Positions 16,922-26,892 of a stretch of DNA of 64,000 bases are shown here, one piece after another (position 1 is the stretch's first letter; every line of letters begins with the position of its first letter). The stretch comes from Sphingosinicella humi (GTDB lineage: Bacteria; Pseudomonadota; Alphaproteobacteria; Sphingomonadales; Sphingomonadaceae), in the NCBI RefSeq assembly GCF_003129465.1, contig NZ_QFFF01000001.1, positions 1,287,501-1,351,500 on the forward strand, written 5' to 3'. The notes below the pieces were generated by a model that saw only the letters and a program-made list of their open reading frames with translations, had not been told where the DNA came from and did no database searches. Position numbers and translations under genes: made by a program.

Positions 16922-17221
16922 TTAGATTTGCACGGGGCCTTTGCGGAGCGTGGCGCGCCGGAAATCGGGCTCGCGCTGCGGTTCGGGCAGGTCCACCTCT
17001 TGGGGCAGAATCTTGTAGGAGACCGCCTGGTCGCCCGGCTGGCACTGGGCGACGACGACCGGATAGGCCAGATCGCTGTGGTGGTTGACGGCATCCGGGG
17101 TGGCTTCGGTGCAGGCCTCGATGCTCTCATACATCTGCTCGGTCACGCCGACGGGCTCGCAGGCGGCGTCGGCTTCGCCGCAGCCAAGTATCGCCATCAC
17201 GTAAAATGCCGGGCCCATCAT
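16922..17221 (-). CDS. Small secreted protein, unknown function
   Basis: 99-residue protein with a short hydrophobic N-terminus (MMGPAFYVMAILGCGEA) that looks like a signal peptide or lipoprotein-like leader. The body contains paired cysteines (ACEPVG, EACTEAT, AQCQPGD) and ends in a polar tail. I recognise similar proteins in sphingomonads but no named family. I chose ATG at 17221 because GGAGG lies just upstream; ATG at 17218 is equally possible, and the open frame extends to 17260. It is divergent from the Atm1-type gene. Confidence 0.7.
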   Translation of the reverse strand: MMGPAFYVMAILGCGEADAACEPVGVTEQMYESIEACTEATPDAVNHHSDLAYPVVVAQCQPGDQAVSYKILPQEVDLPEPQREPDFRRATLRKGPVQI

Positions 17222-17325
17222 CGCCTCCGCTCCATCGGCTGACCAACCTTTGGAGGACATCGCGGTTCCTGATGTTTCGCCTCCATAACTTGGTCGGCGC
17301 GTGGGGCATGCCTATTTAGACGAAC

Positions 17326-19143
17326 ATGCCGCCCGAGACGACGAACGAGACTGAGCGCCCGCAGGCGGGCTGGGCGGCGATGCGGCGCTTCCTTCCCTAT
17401 TTGTGGCCCGCCGGCGACCGGGCGCTGAAGTCCCGCGTCATCCTGGCCGTGATCCTGGTGCTGCTCGCCAAGGGCGCGACCTTGACCATGCCCTTCGCCT
17501 ACAAGGCGGCGATCGACCGCATGGCGGCGGGCATGGAAGCGGCGGTCGCGCTCGCCGTCGCGCTAGTCGTCGCCTACGCTGGCGCCCGCTTCGCCGGCGT
17601 CCTCTTCGACAACCTCCGCAACGCCATTTTCGAACGCGTCGGGCAGCAGGCGGCGCGGCAGCTGTCGGAAAATGTGTTCCGCCACGTCCACGCCCTCTCG
17701 CTCCGCTTCCACCTCGAGCGGCGGACGGGGGCGCTCACCAAGATCGTCGAGCGGGGGACGAAGAGCATCGACATGATGCTCTATTTCCTCCTCTTCAACA
17801 TCGCCCCGACCATCATCGAGCTCGGCGCCATCTGCATCATCTTCGGCGTCAAGTTCGGCTCCGGCCTGGTGATCGCGACTCTGGTCATGGTCGCCCTCTA
17901 CATCGTCTTCACGCGGGTGGTGACCGAGTGGCGGACCAAGCTCCGGCGCGAGATGAACGAGATCGACAACCAGGCGATCGCCCGCGCCGTCGATTCCCTC
18001 CTCAACTATGAGACGGTCAAATATTTCAACGCCGAGGAGCGGGAGGCGCGGCGCTACGGCAAGGCGATGCAGGCCTATGCCGACAGCGCGGTCAAGAATG
18101 AGAGCTCGCTCGCCTGGCTCAATATCGGCCAGTCGCTGATCACCAACCTGATGATGGCCGGTGCGATGGGCTACACAGTCTGGGGCTGGTCCACCGGCCG
18201 CTTCACCACCGGCGATGTGGTGCTGGTGAACACTTTGCTCGCCCAGCTCTTCCGGCCCCTGGACATGCTCGGCTGGGTCTATCGCAACATTCGCCAGGGC
18301 CTCATCGATATGGAGCAGATGTTCGGCATCATCGACACAAGGGCCGAAGTGAAGGATCGTGACGCCGCGCCCGCTCTCCATGTCTCGGCCGGCCACGTTC
18401 GCTTTGAAAATGTTGAGTTCGGCTACGATCCCGAGCGGCCGATCCTGAAGGGCATCGACCTCGACATACGACCGGGGAGCATGGTCGCGGTGGTCGGCCC
18501 CTCCGGCGCGGGCAAGTCGACTCTGTCGCGCCTCCTTTTCCGCTTCTATGAGCCGACCGGCGGCCGCATCACCATCGACGGGCACGACATCACCGGGGTC
18601 ACGCAAACGAGCCTTCGCGCCGCCATCGGCATCGTCCCGCAGGACAGCGTGCTCTTCAACGATACGGTCGGCTACAATATCGGCTACGGCCGTGAGGGCG
18701 CGAGCCAGGCGGCGATCGAGGAGGCGGCGCGCGGCGCCGCCATCCATGATTTCATCATGGGCCTGCCGGAGGGCTATGACAGCAAGGTCGGCGAGCGCGG
18801 CCTCAAGCTCTCCGGCGGCGAGAAGCAGCGCGTCGCCATCGCCCGCACGCTTTTGAAGGACCCGCCCATCCTGATCCTCGACGAGGCGACCAGCGCCCTC
18901 GACAGCCGCACGGAAGCCGCGATCCAGGAGACGCTCAGAAGCATCGAGCACGGCCGCACCAGCATCGTCATCGCCCACCGGCTTTCGACGGTCGTGGACG
19001 CCGACCAGATCGTCGTGCTGGACCAGGGCCGCATCGTCGAACGCGGCACCCACCGCCAACTCCTCGTCAAGCGCGGCCTCTACACGGAGATGTGGCTGAG
19101 GCAGCAGAGCGAGCGCGAGGAACAGGCCGAGGCGGCGGAGTAG
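17326..19143 (+). CDS. ABC transporter, Atm1/HMT1-type exporter (fused permease and ATPase)
   Basis: 605-residue half-transporter working as a homodimer in the inner membrane. Six membrane segments occupy about residues 25-320, then an ATPase domain with Walker A GPSGAGKST, signature LSGGEKQR, Walker B LILDEATSALD and H-loop IAHRLST. The stretch NYETVKYFNAEE is typical of the Atm1 subfamily. Alphaproteobacterial Atm1 relatives export glutathione-linked metals and protect against heavy metals. ATG at 17326 is used. It is followed by two palindromic repeats before recQ. Confidence 0.93.
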   Translation: MPPETTNETERPQAGWAAMRRFLPYLWPAGDRALKSRVILAVILVLLAKGATLTMPFAYKAAIDRMAAGMEAAVALAVALVVAYAGARFAGVLFDNLRNAIFERVGQQAARQLSENVFRHVHALSLRFHLERRTGALTKIVERGTKSIDMMLYFLLFNIAPTIIELGAICIIFGVKFGSGLVIATLVMVALYIVFTRVVTEWRTKLRREMNEIDNQAIARAVDSLLNYETVKYFNAEEREARRYGKAMQAYADSAVKNESSLAWLNIGQSLITNLMMAGAMGYTVWGWSTGRFTTGDVVLVNTLLAQLFRPLDMLGWVYRNIRQGLIDMEQMFGIIDTRAEVKDRDAAPALHVSAGHVRFENVEFGYDPERPILKGIDLDIRPGSMVAVVGPSGAGKSTLSRLLFRFYEPTGGRITIDGHDITGVTQTSLRAAIGIVPQDSVLFNDTVGYNIGYGREGASQAAIEEAARGAAIHDFIMGLPEGYDSKVGERGLKLSGGEKQRVAIARTLLKDPPILILDEATSALDSRTEAAIQETLRSIEHGRTSIVIAHRLSTVVDADQIVVLDQGRIVERGTHRQLLVKRGLYTEMWLRQQSEREEQAEAAE

Positions 19144-19153
19144 CGCCCCGGTT

Positions 19154-19231
19154 CGTTATTGCGAGCGGAGCGAAGCAATCCAGCTCCGCCGCAGCTGGAT
19201 TGCTTCGTCGCTTTCGCCCCTCGCAATGACG
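19154..19231. repeat. Palindromic intergenic repeat, family C
   Basis: About 78 bp, beginning CGTTATTGCGAGCGGAGCG and ending CCTCGCAATGACG, with inner arms GCAATCCAGCT / AGCTGGATTGC that pair perfectly. It lies right after the Atm1-type gene and could end or stabilise its transcript. Elements with this TTGCGAGC/GCAATGAC edge are common in sphingomonad genomes. Confidence 0.85.
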
Positions 19232-19256
19232 GCTGGTGCGGAGCAGCTGCGGCATC

Positions 19257-19333
19257 CGTTCGTCCCGAGCGAAGTCGAGGGGCGTCGGCACCGACTCATC
19301 ACACGCGCCCCTCGACTTCGCTCGGGACGAACG
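19257..19333. repeat. Palindromic intergenic repeat, family A copy 2
   Basis: Same 77-bp palindrome as at 1544-1620 and 59955-60031. It follows family C after 25 bases and ends 14 bases before the recQ start codon. The arms are near-perfect (GTTCGTCCCGAGCGAAGTCG against CGACTTCGCTCGGGACGAAC). Confidence 0.9.
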
Positions 19334-19347
19334 ACTAGGGTTCGGGG

Positions 19348-21114
<1,767 letters not shown>

Positions 21115-21120
21115 ACGTAA

Positions 21121-21129
21121 AAAGGAGGG
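21121..21129 (+). promoter_or_regulatory. Ribosome binding site abutting the start codon
   Basis: AAAGGAGGG, a perfect Shine-Dalgarno, directly touches the ATG at 21130 and leaves almost no spacer. The next in-frame codons include CTG at 21136 with ideal spacing. Either initiation at 21130 is weak or a near-cognate codon is used. Confidence 0.6.
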
Positions 21130-21543
21130 ATGCTACTGCGCACCCTTGACGAACGCATGCTGGTCAGCGGCCAGATCCACCCCTCCAATCTTGAGGAAGT
21201 GAAGGCCGAAGGCGTGACGATGATCGTCAACAACCGGCCGGACGACGAGGAGCCGGGCCAGCCGTCCGCCGCGGAGATCGAGGCGGCTGCGCGGGCCGCC
21301 GGTATCGCTTATCGCCACATTCCGGTGGGAAGCTCCGGCCTGTCCGCCAATCAGGTCCAGGCGATGGTCGAGGCGGTCGACGAGGCCCCGGGGAAAATGC
21401 TCGCTTTCTGCCGCTCCGGCACGCGCTCTACCTATCTCTGGGCGCTGGCGCGCGTGCGCAAGGGAGACGATCCGGGCGAGATCGTCGGGAAGGCGGCCGA
21501 GGCCGGCTACGACCTTACGCCCATTCGCCCCTATCTCGGCTGA
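21130..21543 (+). CDS. TIGR01244 family protein (phosphatase / sulfurtransferase-like)
   Basis: 137-residue protein of the TIGR01244 / beta-lactamase-hydrolase-like group, with the dual-specificity-phosphatase fold. It has VSGQIHPSNLEEVKAEGVTM at the start, NNRPDDEEPGQPS in the middle, and the active-site loop FCRSGTRST. In related proteins the domain is sometimes fused to a persulfide dioxygenase and linked to sulfide handling; here it stands alone. It begins 15 bases after recQ. The true initiation codon may be ATG 21130 or slightly downstream. The 3' end overlaps the convergent DUF2007 gene by 29 bases. Confidence 0.85.
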   Translation: MLLRTLDERMLVSGQIHPSNLEEVKAEGVTMIVNNRPDDEEPGQPSAAEIEAAARAAGIAYRHIPVGSSGLSANQVQAMVEAVDEAPGKMLAFCRSGTRSTYLWALARVRKGDDPGEIVGKAAEAGYDLTPIRPYLG

Positions 21544-21724
21544 GCAGCCGGCGCGCCTCATCCTCGTCCGCTTCGTCGACCATCAGGCGGACCGGAATCG
21601 CCGCGCCCACCCAGGACATGCCGGTGTCGAACAGCACGCTGTCGACACCTTCGGCCGCGAGCCAAGCGCGGGCAAGATCGGCCTCGATGTCGCTATGGAA
21701 TCGGGCGACCTCGACCAGCGCCAT
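21515..21724 (-). CDS. DUF2007 domain protein
   Basis: 69-residue DUF2007 protein: VEVARFHSDIEADLARAWL followed by AEGVDSVLFDTG and the acidic DEADEDEARRLL. The fold resembles PII-like signalling domains in other members; the function is unknown. Its ATG overlaps the stop codon of the DUF924 gene by one base (TAATG), which is translational coupling. It is the last gene of the tldD cluster. Confidence 0.88.
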   Translation of the reverse strand: MALVEVARFHSDIEADLARAWLAAEGVDSVLFDTGMSWVGAAIPVRLMVDEADEDEARRLLSRDRGEWA

Positions 21725-22257
21725 TACCAGGGCACGACCTCGCCCGCCGCGACCTCGGCGGGCCTCGGCGCCCGGCCGAGTGTGGCATTGCGGTGGGGGA
21801 AGCGGCCGAACCGCTCGATGACGTCATGGTGCAGCTTGGCGTAGCGAAGCTGATCCTCATCCCCCAAGGCGGTGAACAGGCCCAACGAGCGCCGCTGGTC
21901 GTCCAGGTCTTCGCTATGCTGGAACGGCATGTAGAGTAATCCCCGCTCCGCCTCGCTCATCGCCTCGTCATAACCCCGCTCGATCGCCGCCTTGGCGATC
22001 GCCAGGCCCAGATGATCGGTCGCGAAGCTGTCGGCATGATCGCGAAACATGTTGCGCGGGAACTGGTCGAACAGGATCACCGCCGCCAGCGCCTCGCGCG
22101 GCGAGCCGAGGAAGCTCGACGCGGGCTGCGTCCGCTGCTCCTCCCATAGCTCGCCGAACCTCTCGCGGATCACCGAATCGAGGTCGTCGTCGCGCCACCA
22201 TTGCTCCGGCGTCAGGCCGAACCAGAAATCGAGGACTTCGTCCGTCCAGCTTTGCAT
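21724..22257 (-). CDS. DUF924 family protein
   Basis: 177-residue DUF924 protein with the typical start VLDFWFGLTPEQWW, the middle VILFDQFPRNMFRDHADSFA and LLYMPFQHSEDL. The family has a TPR-like helical fold and no established function. The start codon at 22257 is 2 bases from the end of the cysteine synthase-like gene, so the genes are presumably co-transcribed. Confidence 0.92.
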   Translation of the reverse strand: MQSWTDEVLDFWFGLTPEQWWRDDDLDSVIRERFGELWEEQRTQPASSFLGSPREALAAVILFDQFPRNMFRDHADSFATDHLGLAIAKAAIERGYDEAMSEAERGLLYMPFQHSEDLDDQRRSLGLFTALGDEDQLRYAKLHHDVIERFGRFPHRNATLGRAPRPAEVAAGEVVPW

Positions 22258-22259
22258 CG

Positions 22260-23216
22260 TCACGCCGCCGCGCCTCCTTGCTCCAGCCGAGCCCCATAGC
22301 CCTGCAGATACTTCATCCCCGTGTCGCACATGATGGTGACGACCGTCGCGTCCGGCGCCAGGGTCTCGGCCAACCTCAGGGCCCCGGCGACATTGGCGCC
22401 GGTCGATGTGCCCGCGAACAGCCCCTCTTCCCGGGCCAGGCGGAATGCCATGGCGATGGCTTCGTCGGTCGAGACGCGCTCGATCCGGTCGGCCACGTCG
22501 TCGCGCCACAGCGGCACGACGAATCCGGCGCCGACGCCATCGATCTTGTGCGCCCCCGAATCTCCGCCGGAGAGGACCGGTGACTCCGAGGGTTCCACGG
22601 CGACGATGATGATGCCGTCATCATGGCGCCGCAGCGTCTCGGCGATGCCGCGCAGGGAGGCAGCGGTGCCGACGCTCTGGACGAAGCCGTCGATGCGGCC
22701 GCCCGTCTGGGTCCATATCTCCTCGCCCATGCGGCGATAGGCGGAGATCTGGTCCTCATTGTTGAGCTGGTCGGTCCAATAGGCGCCGGTCTCCTGCGCA
22801 AGCGCGCGCGCGGCCGCGATCATGTCGTGCGTCAGCTTGCCGGTCATGCCTCCGCCCTCGCTGGGGATGACGGTGAGCTTCGCGCCCAGCAGCCGCATAT
22901 GATCCAGCTTCTCGCGCGCAAAGGCATCGGAGGTGACGATGTGGAGCGGATAGCCTTTCACCGCGCAGACCAGCGCCAGCGACACGCCCGTGCTGCCGCC
23001 CGTATATTCGACGACCGATCCACCGGGCCGCAGCCGACCGTCGGCTTGTGCCGCCTCGATCATGGCGAGCGCCTGGCGGTCCTTCATGCTTCCGGTAGGG
23101 TTCTCGCTTTCAAGCTTCAGCAGGATGCGCGCGCCGTTCGTCGGGACGACGTTACGAAGTGGCAGAAGGGAAGTGTTGCCGATCCGGCCGAGAATAGTCG
23201 CGGCCGGTTGGCTCAC
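22260..23216 (-). CDS. PLP-dependent cysteine synthase family protein
   Basis: 318-residue fold-type II PLP enzyme of the cysteine synthase / cystathionine beta-synthase group. It shows TILGRIGNTSLLPL, the PLP-binding lysine in ENPTGSMKDRQA, the phosphate loop GGSTGVSLALVC and the C-terminal VTIMCDTGMKYL. The exact substrate (O-acetylserine or other) cannot be fixed from the sequence, and other CysK copies may exist in the genome. It overlaps the end of tldD by 4 bases (ATGA). Confidence 0.9.
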   Translation of the reverse strand: MSQPAATILGRIGNTSLLPLRNVVPTNGARILLKLESENPTGSMKDRQALAMIEAAQADGRLRPGGSVVEYTGGSTGVSLALVCAVKGYPLHIVTSDAFAREKLDHMRLLGAKLTVIPSEGGGMTGKLTHDMIAAARALAQETGAYWTDQLNNEDQISAYRRMGEEIWTQTGGRIDGFVQSVGTAASLRGIAETLRRHDDGIIIVAVEPSESPVLSGGDSGAHKIDGVGAGFVVPLWRDDVADRIERVSTDEAIAMAFRLAREEGLFAGTSTGANVAGALRLAETLAPDATVVTIMCDTGMKYLQGYGARLEQGGAAA

Positions 23217-24643
23217 GCCGCCGTGCCGCCGACGGTGAGGCCGTCGATCAGCAGGGTCGGCTGGCCGACGCCGGCGGGAACGGACTGGCCGCCCTTGCCG
23301 CAGATGCCGATGCCTTCGTCCAGCGCCATGTCGTTGCCGATCGCCTTGACCTTGGTGAGGACCGACGGGCCGTCGCCGATCAGGGTCGCGCCCTTGATCG
23401 GCGCGCCGAGCTTGCCGTTCTCGATTCGGTAGGCTTCGGTGCAGGAGAAGACGAACTTGCCGCTGGTGATATCGACCTGCCCGCCGCCGAAGCTCTTGGC
23501 GTAGATGCCGTTCTTCGCGCGGGCGAGAATCTCGGCAGGATCGTCCCGACCGCCGAGCATGAAGGTGTTGGTCATGCGCGGCATCGGCGCGTGAGCGAAG
23601 CTCTCGCGGCGGCCGTTGCCGGTCGGGTCTACGCCCATCAGGCGCGCGTTCAGGCGATCATGGATGTAGCCCTTGAGGATGCCGTCCTCGATGAGCGTGT
23701 TGCACTGGGTGGGCGTGCCCTCGTCGTCGATCGTGAGGGAGCCGCGGCGCTGGCCGATCGAGCCGTCGTCGACCACGGTGACCCCGGGTGCCGCGACGCG
23801 CTCGCCGATCCGGCCCGAAAAGGCGGAGCTGCCCTTGCGGTTGAAATCGCCTTCGAGCCCATGGCCGATCGCTTCGTGGAGCAGCACGCCGGGCCAGCCG
23901 GGGCCGAGCACCACGGTCATCTCGCCCGCCGGCGCCGCGACCGATTCGAGATTCACCAGCGCCTGGGCCAGCGCGATGTCGATTGCCCGGTTCCAGGTCT
24001 CCGGCTCGAACAGATGGTCGTAGAGGTCGCGACCGCCCAGGCCGTGATAACCGGTTTCGCGGCGGCCATTCTGCTCGACGACGATCTGGACGTTGAGGCG
24101 CACCAGCGGGCGCACGTCATGGGCGACGAAGCCGTCGGCGCGGACGATGTCGATCACGCTCCATGAGCCGGAGAGCGACACCGACACCTGCGCCACGCGC
24201 GGATCGCGGGCGCGGGCGGCTGCGTCGATCTGCTGGCAGAGCGCGACCTTCCTGGCGAAGGGGATCAGGCTCAGCGGATCGGCGTCGGTGTAGAGATTCG
24301 CGTTGGTGCGGCGCGGCGGCCGCGCCTTGCCGTTCTGGCTCGGATCCAGCACCTGCATCGTCTCGGCGGCGCGGCGGATGGCGGCTTCGCTGAGCTCGTT
24401 GGCGTGGGCGAAAGCGGTCGTCTCGCCCGAGACGCCGCGCAGGCCGAAGCCCGCCTGGGTGTTGAAGTCCGCCGTCTTCAGCCGTCCGTCGTCGAAGGCG
24501 AAGGATTCGGACGCCGTATATTGCAGATAGAGCTCGCCATCGTCGCAGCGGGAAAGCGCCTCGGCGGTGAGGCGTTGGGCGGCTTCGGGCGAGAGGCCGT
24601 CGGCACGATAGAGGAAGCGGCGGGGATCGGCGAGACTGGTCAT
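23213..24643 (-). CDS. tldD: Metalloprotease TldD
   Basis: 476-residue catalytic subunit of the TldD/TldE (PmbA) protease, which processes peptides such as microcin precursors and CcdA in enterobacteria. The metal-binding motif is HEAIGHGLEGD, followed by DDEGTPTQ and the glycine-rich C-terminal region. It is full length for the family. Start ATG at 24643 (MTSLADP); the open frame extends 14 codons upstream without need. Its partner tldE/pmbA is not in the window. It heads a run with cysteine synthase, DUF924 and DUF2007. Confidence 0.95.
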   Translation of the reverse strand: MTSLADPRRFLYRADGLSPEAAQRLTAEALSRCDDGELYLQYTASESFAFDDGRLKTADFNTQAGFGLRGVSGETTAFAHANELSEAAIRRAAETMQVLDPSQNGKARPPRRTNANLYTDADPLSLIPFARKVALCQQIDAAARARDPRVAQVSVSLSGSWSVIDIVRADGFVAHDVRPLVRLNVQIVVEQNGRRETGYHGLGGRDLYDHLFEPETWNRAIDIALAQALVNLESVAAPAGEMTVVLGPGWPGVLLHEAIGHGLEGDFNRKGSSAFSGRIGERVAAPGVTVVDDGSIGQRRGSLTIDDEGTPTQCNTLIEDGILKGYIHDRLNARLMGVDPTGNGRRESFAHAPMPRMTNTFMLGGRDDPAEILARAKNGIYAKSFGGGQVDITSGKFVFSCTEAYRIENGKLGAPIKGATLIGDGPSVLTKVKAIGNDMALDEGIGICGKGGQSVPAGVGQPTLLIDGLTVGGTAA

Positions 24644-24662
24644 GTCAGCCGATATAGGGGCG

Positions 24663-24869
24663 TTATGCCTTCGTTGCACCCTCATCCGCCGGGCCGCCCT
24701 TCAGGATGAAGCGCTTGTCGCAATAGCCACAATCGACGAAGCCCTTCTCGTCGATCTGAAGATAGACGCGGGGATGGCCGAGCGCGGGGGCGATGTCGCT
24801 GGCGCCGTCGCAGGCGACGCGGGGCGTGGTGACGTAGCTGATCTCGGGCGTGAAGCGGTCGACGTTCAT
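24663..24869 (-). CDS. Zinc-finger (zf-CHCC) domain protein
   Basis: 68-residue protein of the zf-CHCC family, related to the mitochondrial complex I subunit NDUFS6. The zinc ligands are the cysteine in RVACDG, the histidine in [10 protein letters not shown], and the two cysteines in [11 protein letters not shown]. Alphaproteobacterial complex I contains a homologue of NDUFS6, so an association with NADH dehydrogenase is plausible though no nuo gene is nearby. It ends 19 bases before tldD. Confidence 0.9.
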   Translation of the reverse strand: MNVDRFTPEISYVTTPRVACDGASDIAPALGHPRVYLQIDEKGFVDCGYCDKRFILKGGPADEGATKA

Positions 24870-24914
24870 GCCGCGCCCTTAGCAACGGCGGAGCCGACCG
24901 ACAATCCGCCCTGA

Positions 24915-25817
24915 TCAGCGGCCTTCAACCCGCCCGGCCAGCTCTTCACCGGCGATGCGCGCCATGGTGGCGCGCTGCTGGGCGGCGCTCGTCGGTCTCC
25001 CGGCGGCATAGAGCGCCTTCAGATAGGCCAAGTCCCGGGCGGTTAGTGTCTCCGCCGGAGCGTCCCCGCTGCGCAAGTCCTCGAACAGGCCGAGGATCGA
25101 TCGACCTTCGGCGGCGGCTGGGGCGTCGGGGCGCGTCATGGCGAGGCTGCGCATCGCGACATAGTCGGCAAGCTGGGGAAGCGTCAGCTCGACGATCGAG
25201 GGGAGATCGAGCACGACGAAGGCGAGGTCCAGGGTCGGGCGCTTCGAGCGCTTGAGCCGCGAGAATTGGTGCATCGGCGTCAGATGCGCGTCGAGATATT
25301 CGCCCTGCGTGTCGGTGAAATGCTGCGCGCGGCGGCCGTCCGATTCGCGCCACCCGATGAGATGCCAGGCACGGCCGGGCGCGCGTGTCGTGGTCAGCCG
25401 CTCGATCTCGGCGCGATCGAGGTCGCGGAACAGCCAGGGCCTTTTTCGATGCAGGGTGCGGATGAAATCCGGCGGATCGGCGGCGACCGTGACCACCAGA
25501 TTGGGACGACAGCCCGGGCGCCGGACCTCGAGCCCGACTGTCTCCGCCACCTCCCGCAGCCGCGCCACGACCGCGGCCTTCTGGTCATCGAGAAGGCCGT
25601 AGACTTCCGGGCAGAGGCCGGTTTCGAAGCGGGCGATCTGGCCCTCATGGGCGAGGGTGATCGCGGCCACGAACTCTGCCGCCGCCCGTTTGGGCTCGCG
25701 AATTCCGGAGACGACAATCTCCTTGGCATCGTCCGGCCCGACCGGCGGAGCGGCTGCTGCAGGCAAGGCGTGCAGCACGGCCAGCGGCGTCATGAGTCCG
25801 TGCAGCCATTTTGCCAT
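24915..25817 (-). CDS. Secreted protein of unknown family, paralogue of 48814-49764
   Basis: 300-residue protein with an N-terminal signal peptide (hydrophobic stretch about residues 5-22, ending PAAAAPP). The mature part has VVSGIREPKRAAAEFVAAIT, a cysteine in GLCPEVYGL, RRPGCRPNLVV, DPPDFIRTLHRKRPWLF, and TLPQLADYVAMRSLAM. The same landmarks occur in order in the protein at 48814, so the two are paralogues. The two cysteines may form a disulfide in the periplasm. I know no function and see no catalytic motif. It is divergent from the ABC ATPase gene. Confidence 0.8.
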   Translation of the reverse strand: MAKWLHGLMTPLAVLHALPAAAAPPVGPDDAKEIVVSGIREPKRAAAEFVAAITLAHEGQIARFETGLCPEVYGLLDDQKAAVVARLREVAETVGLEVRRPGCRPNLVVTVAADPPDFIRTLHRKRPWLFRDLDRAEIERLTTTRAPGRAWHLIGWRESDGRRAQHFTDTQGEYLDAHLTPMHQFSRLKRSKRPTLDLAFVVLDLPSIVELTLPQLADYVAMRSLAMTRPDAPAAAEGRSILGLFEDLRSGDAPAETLTARDLAYLKALYAAGRPTSAAQQRATMARIAGEELAGRVEGR

Positions 25818-25956
25818 GCGCTACCTCCAGGGGCACGATAAACGCCGGCGCCGCTACGGCGGAGAGCCGCGGTCGAACGCCGCCGACAATTGATCGAAAA
25901 GACGCGCCCGGCGGGGCCGCTTTCCCGCCGCCCGGAACGCCGCTATGCGGGAGCGC

Positions 25957-26892
25957 ATGGCCGAGACCTTTTCAGCGATCAGCATCCGAGACCTCCAGAA
26001 GACCTATGCCGGCGGCAAGCGCGCGCTGGACGGGGTCAGCCTCGACGTGCCGCGCGGGCAGATTTTCGGGCTGCTCGGGCCCAACGGCGCGGGCAAGTCG
26101 ACCTTGATCAACATTCTCGCCGGCCTCGTGAACAAGAGCGGGGGCACGGCTTCCATCTGGGGCTTCGACATCGATCAGCATCCCAGGAACGCCAAGGTCT
26201 CGATCGGCATCGTGCCGCAGGAAATCCTGTTCGATCCCTTCTTCACCCCGGTCGAGACGTTGGAGCTTCAGGCCGGACTTTATGGCGTCCCCAAGGCGAA
26301 GCGCCGCAGCATGGAGCTGCTTCGCGCGGTGCACCTGGAGGACAAGGCGCATGCCTATTCGCGCACCCTGTCGGGAGGCATGAAGCGGCGGCTGCTGGTG
26401 GCGAAGGCGATGGTCCACTCGCCGCCGATCCTCGTGCTCGACGAGCCCACGGCTGGTGTCGACATCGAGCTTCGCCAGCAGCTCTGGAACTATGTGCGGA
26501 GCCTCCATGCGCAGGGCGTCACCATCGTCCTCACCACCCATTATCTCGAAGAGGCCGAGGAGCTGTGTGATCGTATCGCGATCATCAACCACGGCCAGGT
26601 CATCGCCAACGAGCCGACCCGGACGCTCGTCGGCATGGCGCAGGAGAAGGCGGTCGAAGTGACGGTGGACCGCGATCTCACCGCCGTTCCCGACGCCGCC
26701 TGCTTCGACAAGATCGAGATCATCGCCGACAGGACCCTCGCCATCACCTACCGAAAGGATAGGGTGAACGCCGGCGAGGTGCTGGCTGCTCTTCAGCGCG
26801 ACGGCCTCGGCATCGTCGACGTCTCCACCCGCGAGGCGGACCTGGAGGACGTGTTCCTGAACCTCACCCGCGCCGCCAACGCGCATGGCTAA
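25957..26892 (+). CDS. ABC transporter ATP-binding protein (ABC-2 / drug-export type)
   Basis: 311-residue ATPase with Walker [13 protein letters not shown], signature [10 protein letters not shown], Walker [13 protein letters not shown], and the [11 protein letters not shown] stretch typical of the CcmA/DrrA/YadG type that pairs with ABC-2 permeases. About 90 C-terminal residues follow the core. I chose ATG at 25957, with GGGAG upstream; ATG at 25945 is possible. No permease gene is adjacent: the next gene is nadB, which overlaps by 8 bases. The partner must lie elsewhere. Confidence 0.9.
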   Translation: MAETFSAISIRDLQKTYAGGKRALDGVSLDVPRGQIFGLLGPNGAGKSTLINILAGLVNKSGGTASIWGFDIDQHPRNAKVSIGIVPQEILFDPFFTPVETLELQAGLYGVPKAKRRSMELLRAVHLEDKAHAYSRTLSGGMKRRLLVAKAMVHSPPILVLDEPTAGVDIELRQQLWNYVRSLHAQGVTIVLTTHYLEEAEELCDRIAIINHGQVIANEPTRTLVGMAQEKAVEVTVDRDLTAVPDAACFDKIEIIADRTLAITYRKDRVNAGEVLAALQRDGLGIVDVSTREADLEDVFLNLTRAANAHG

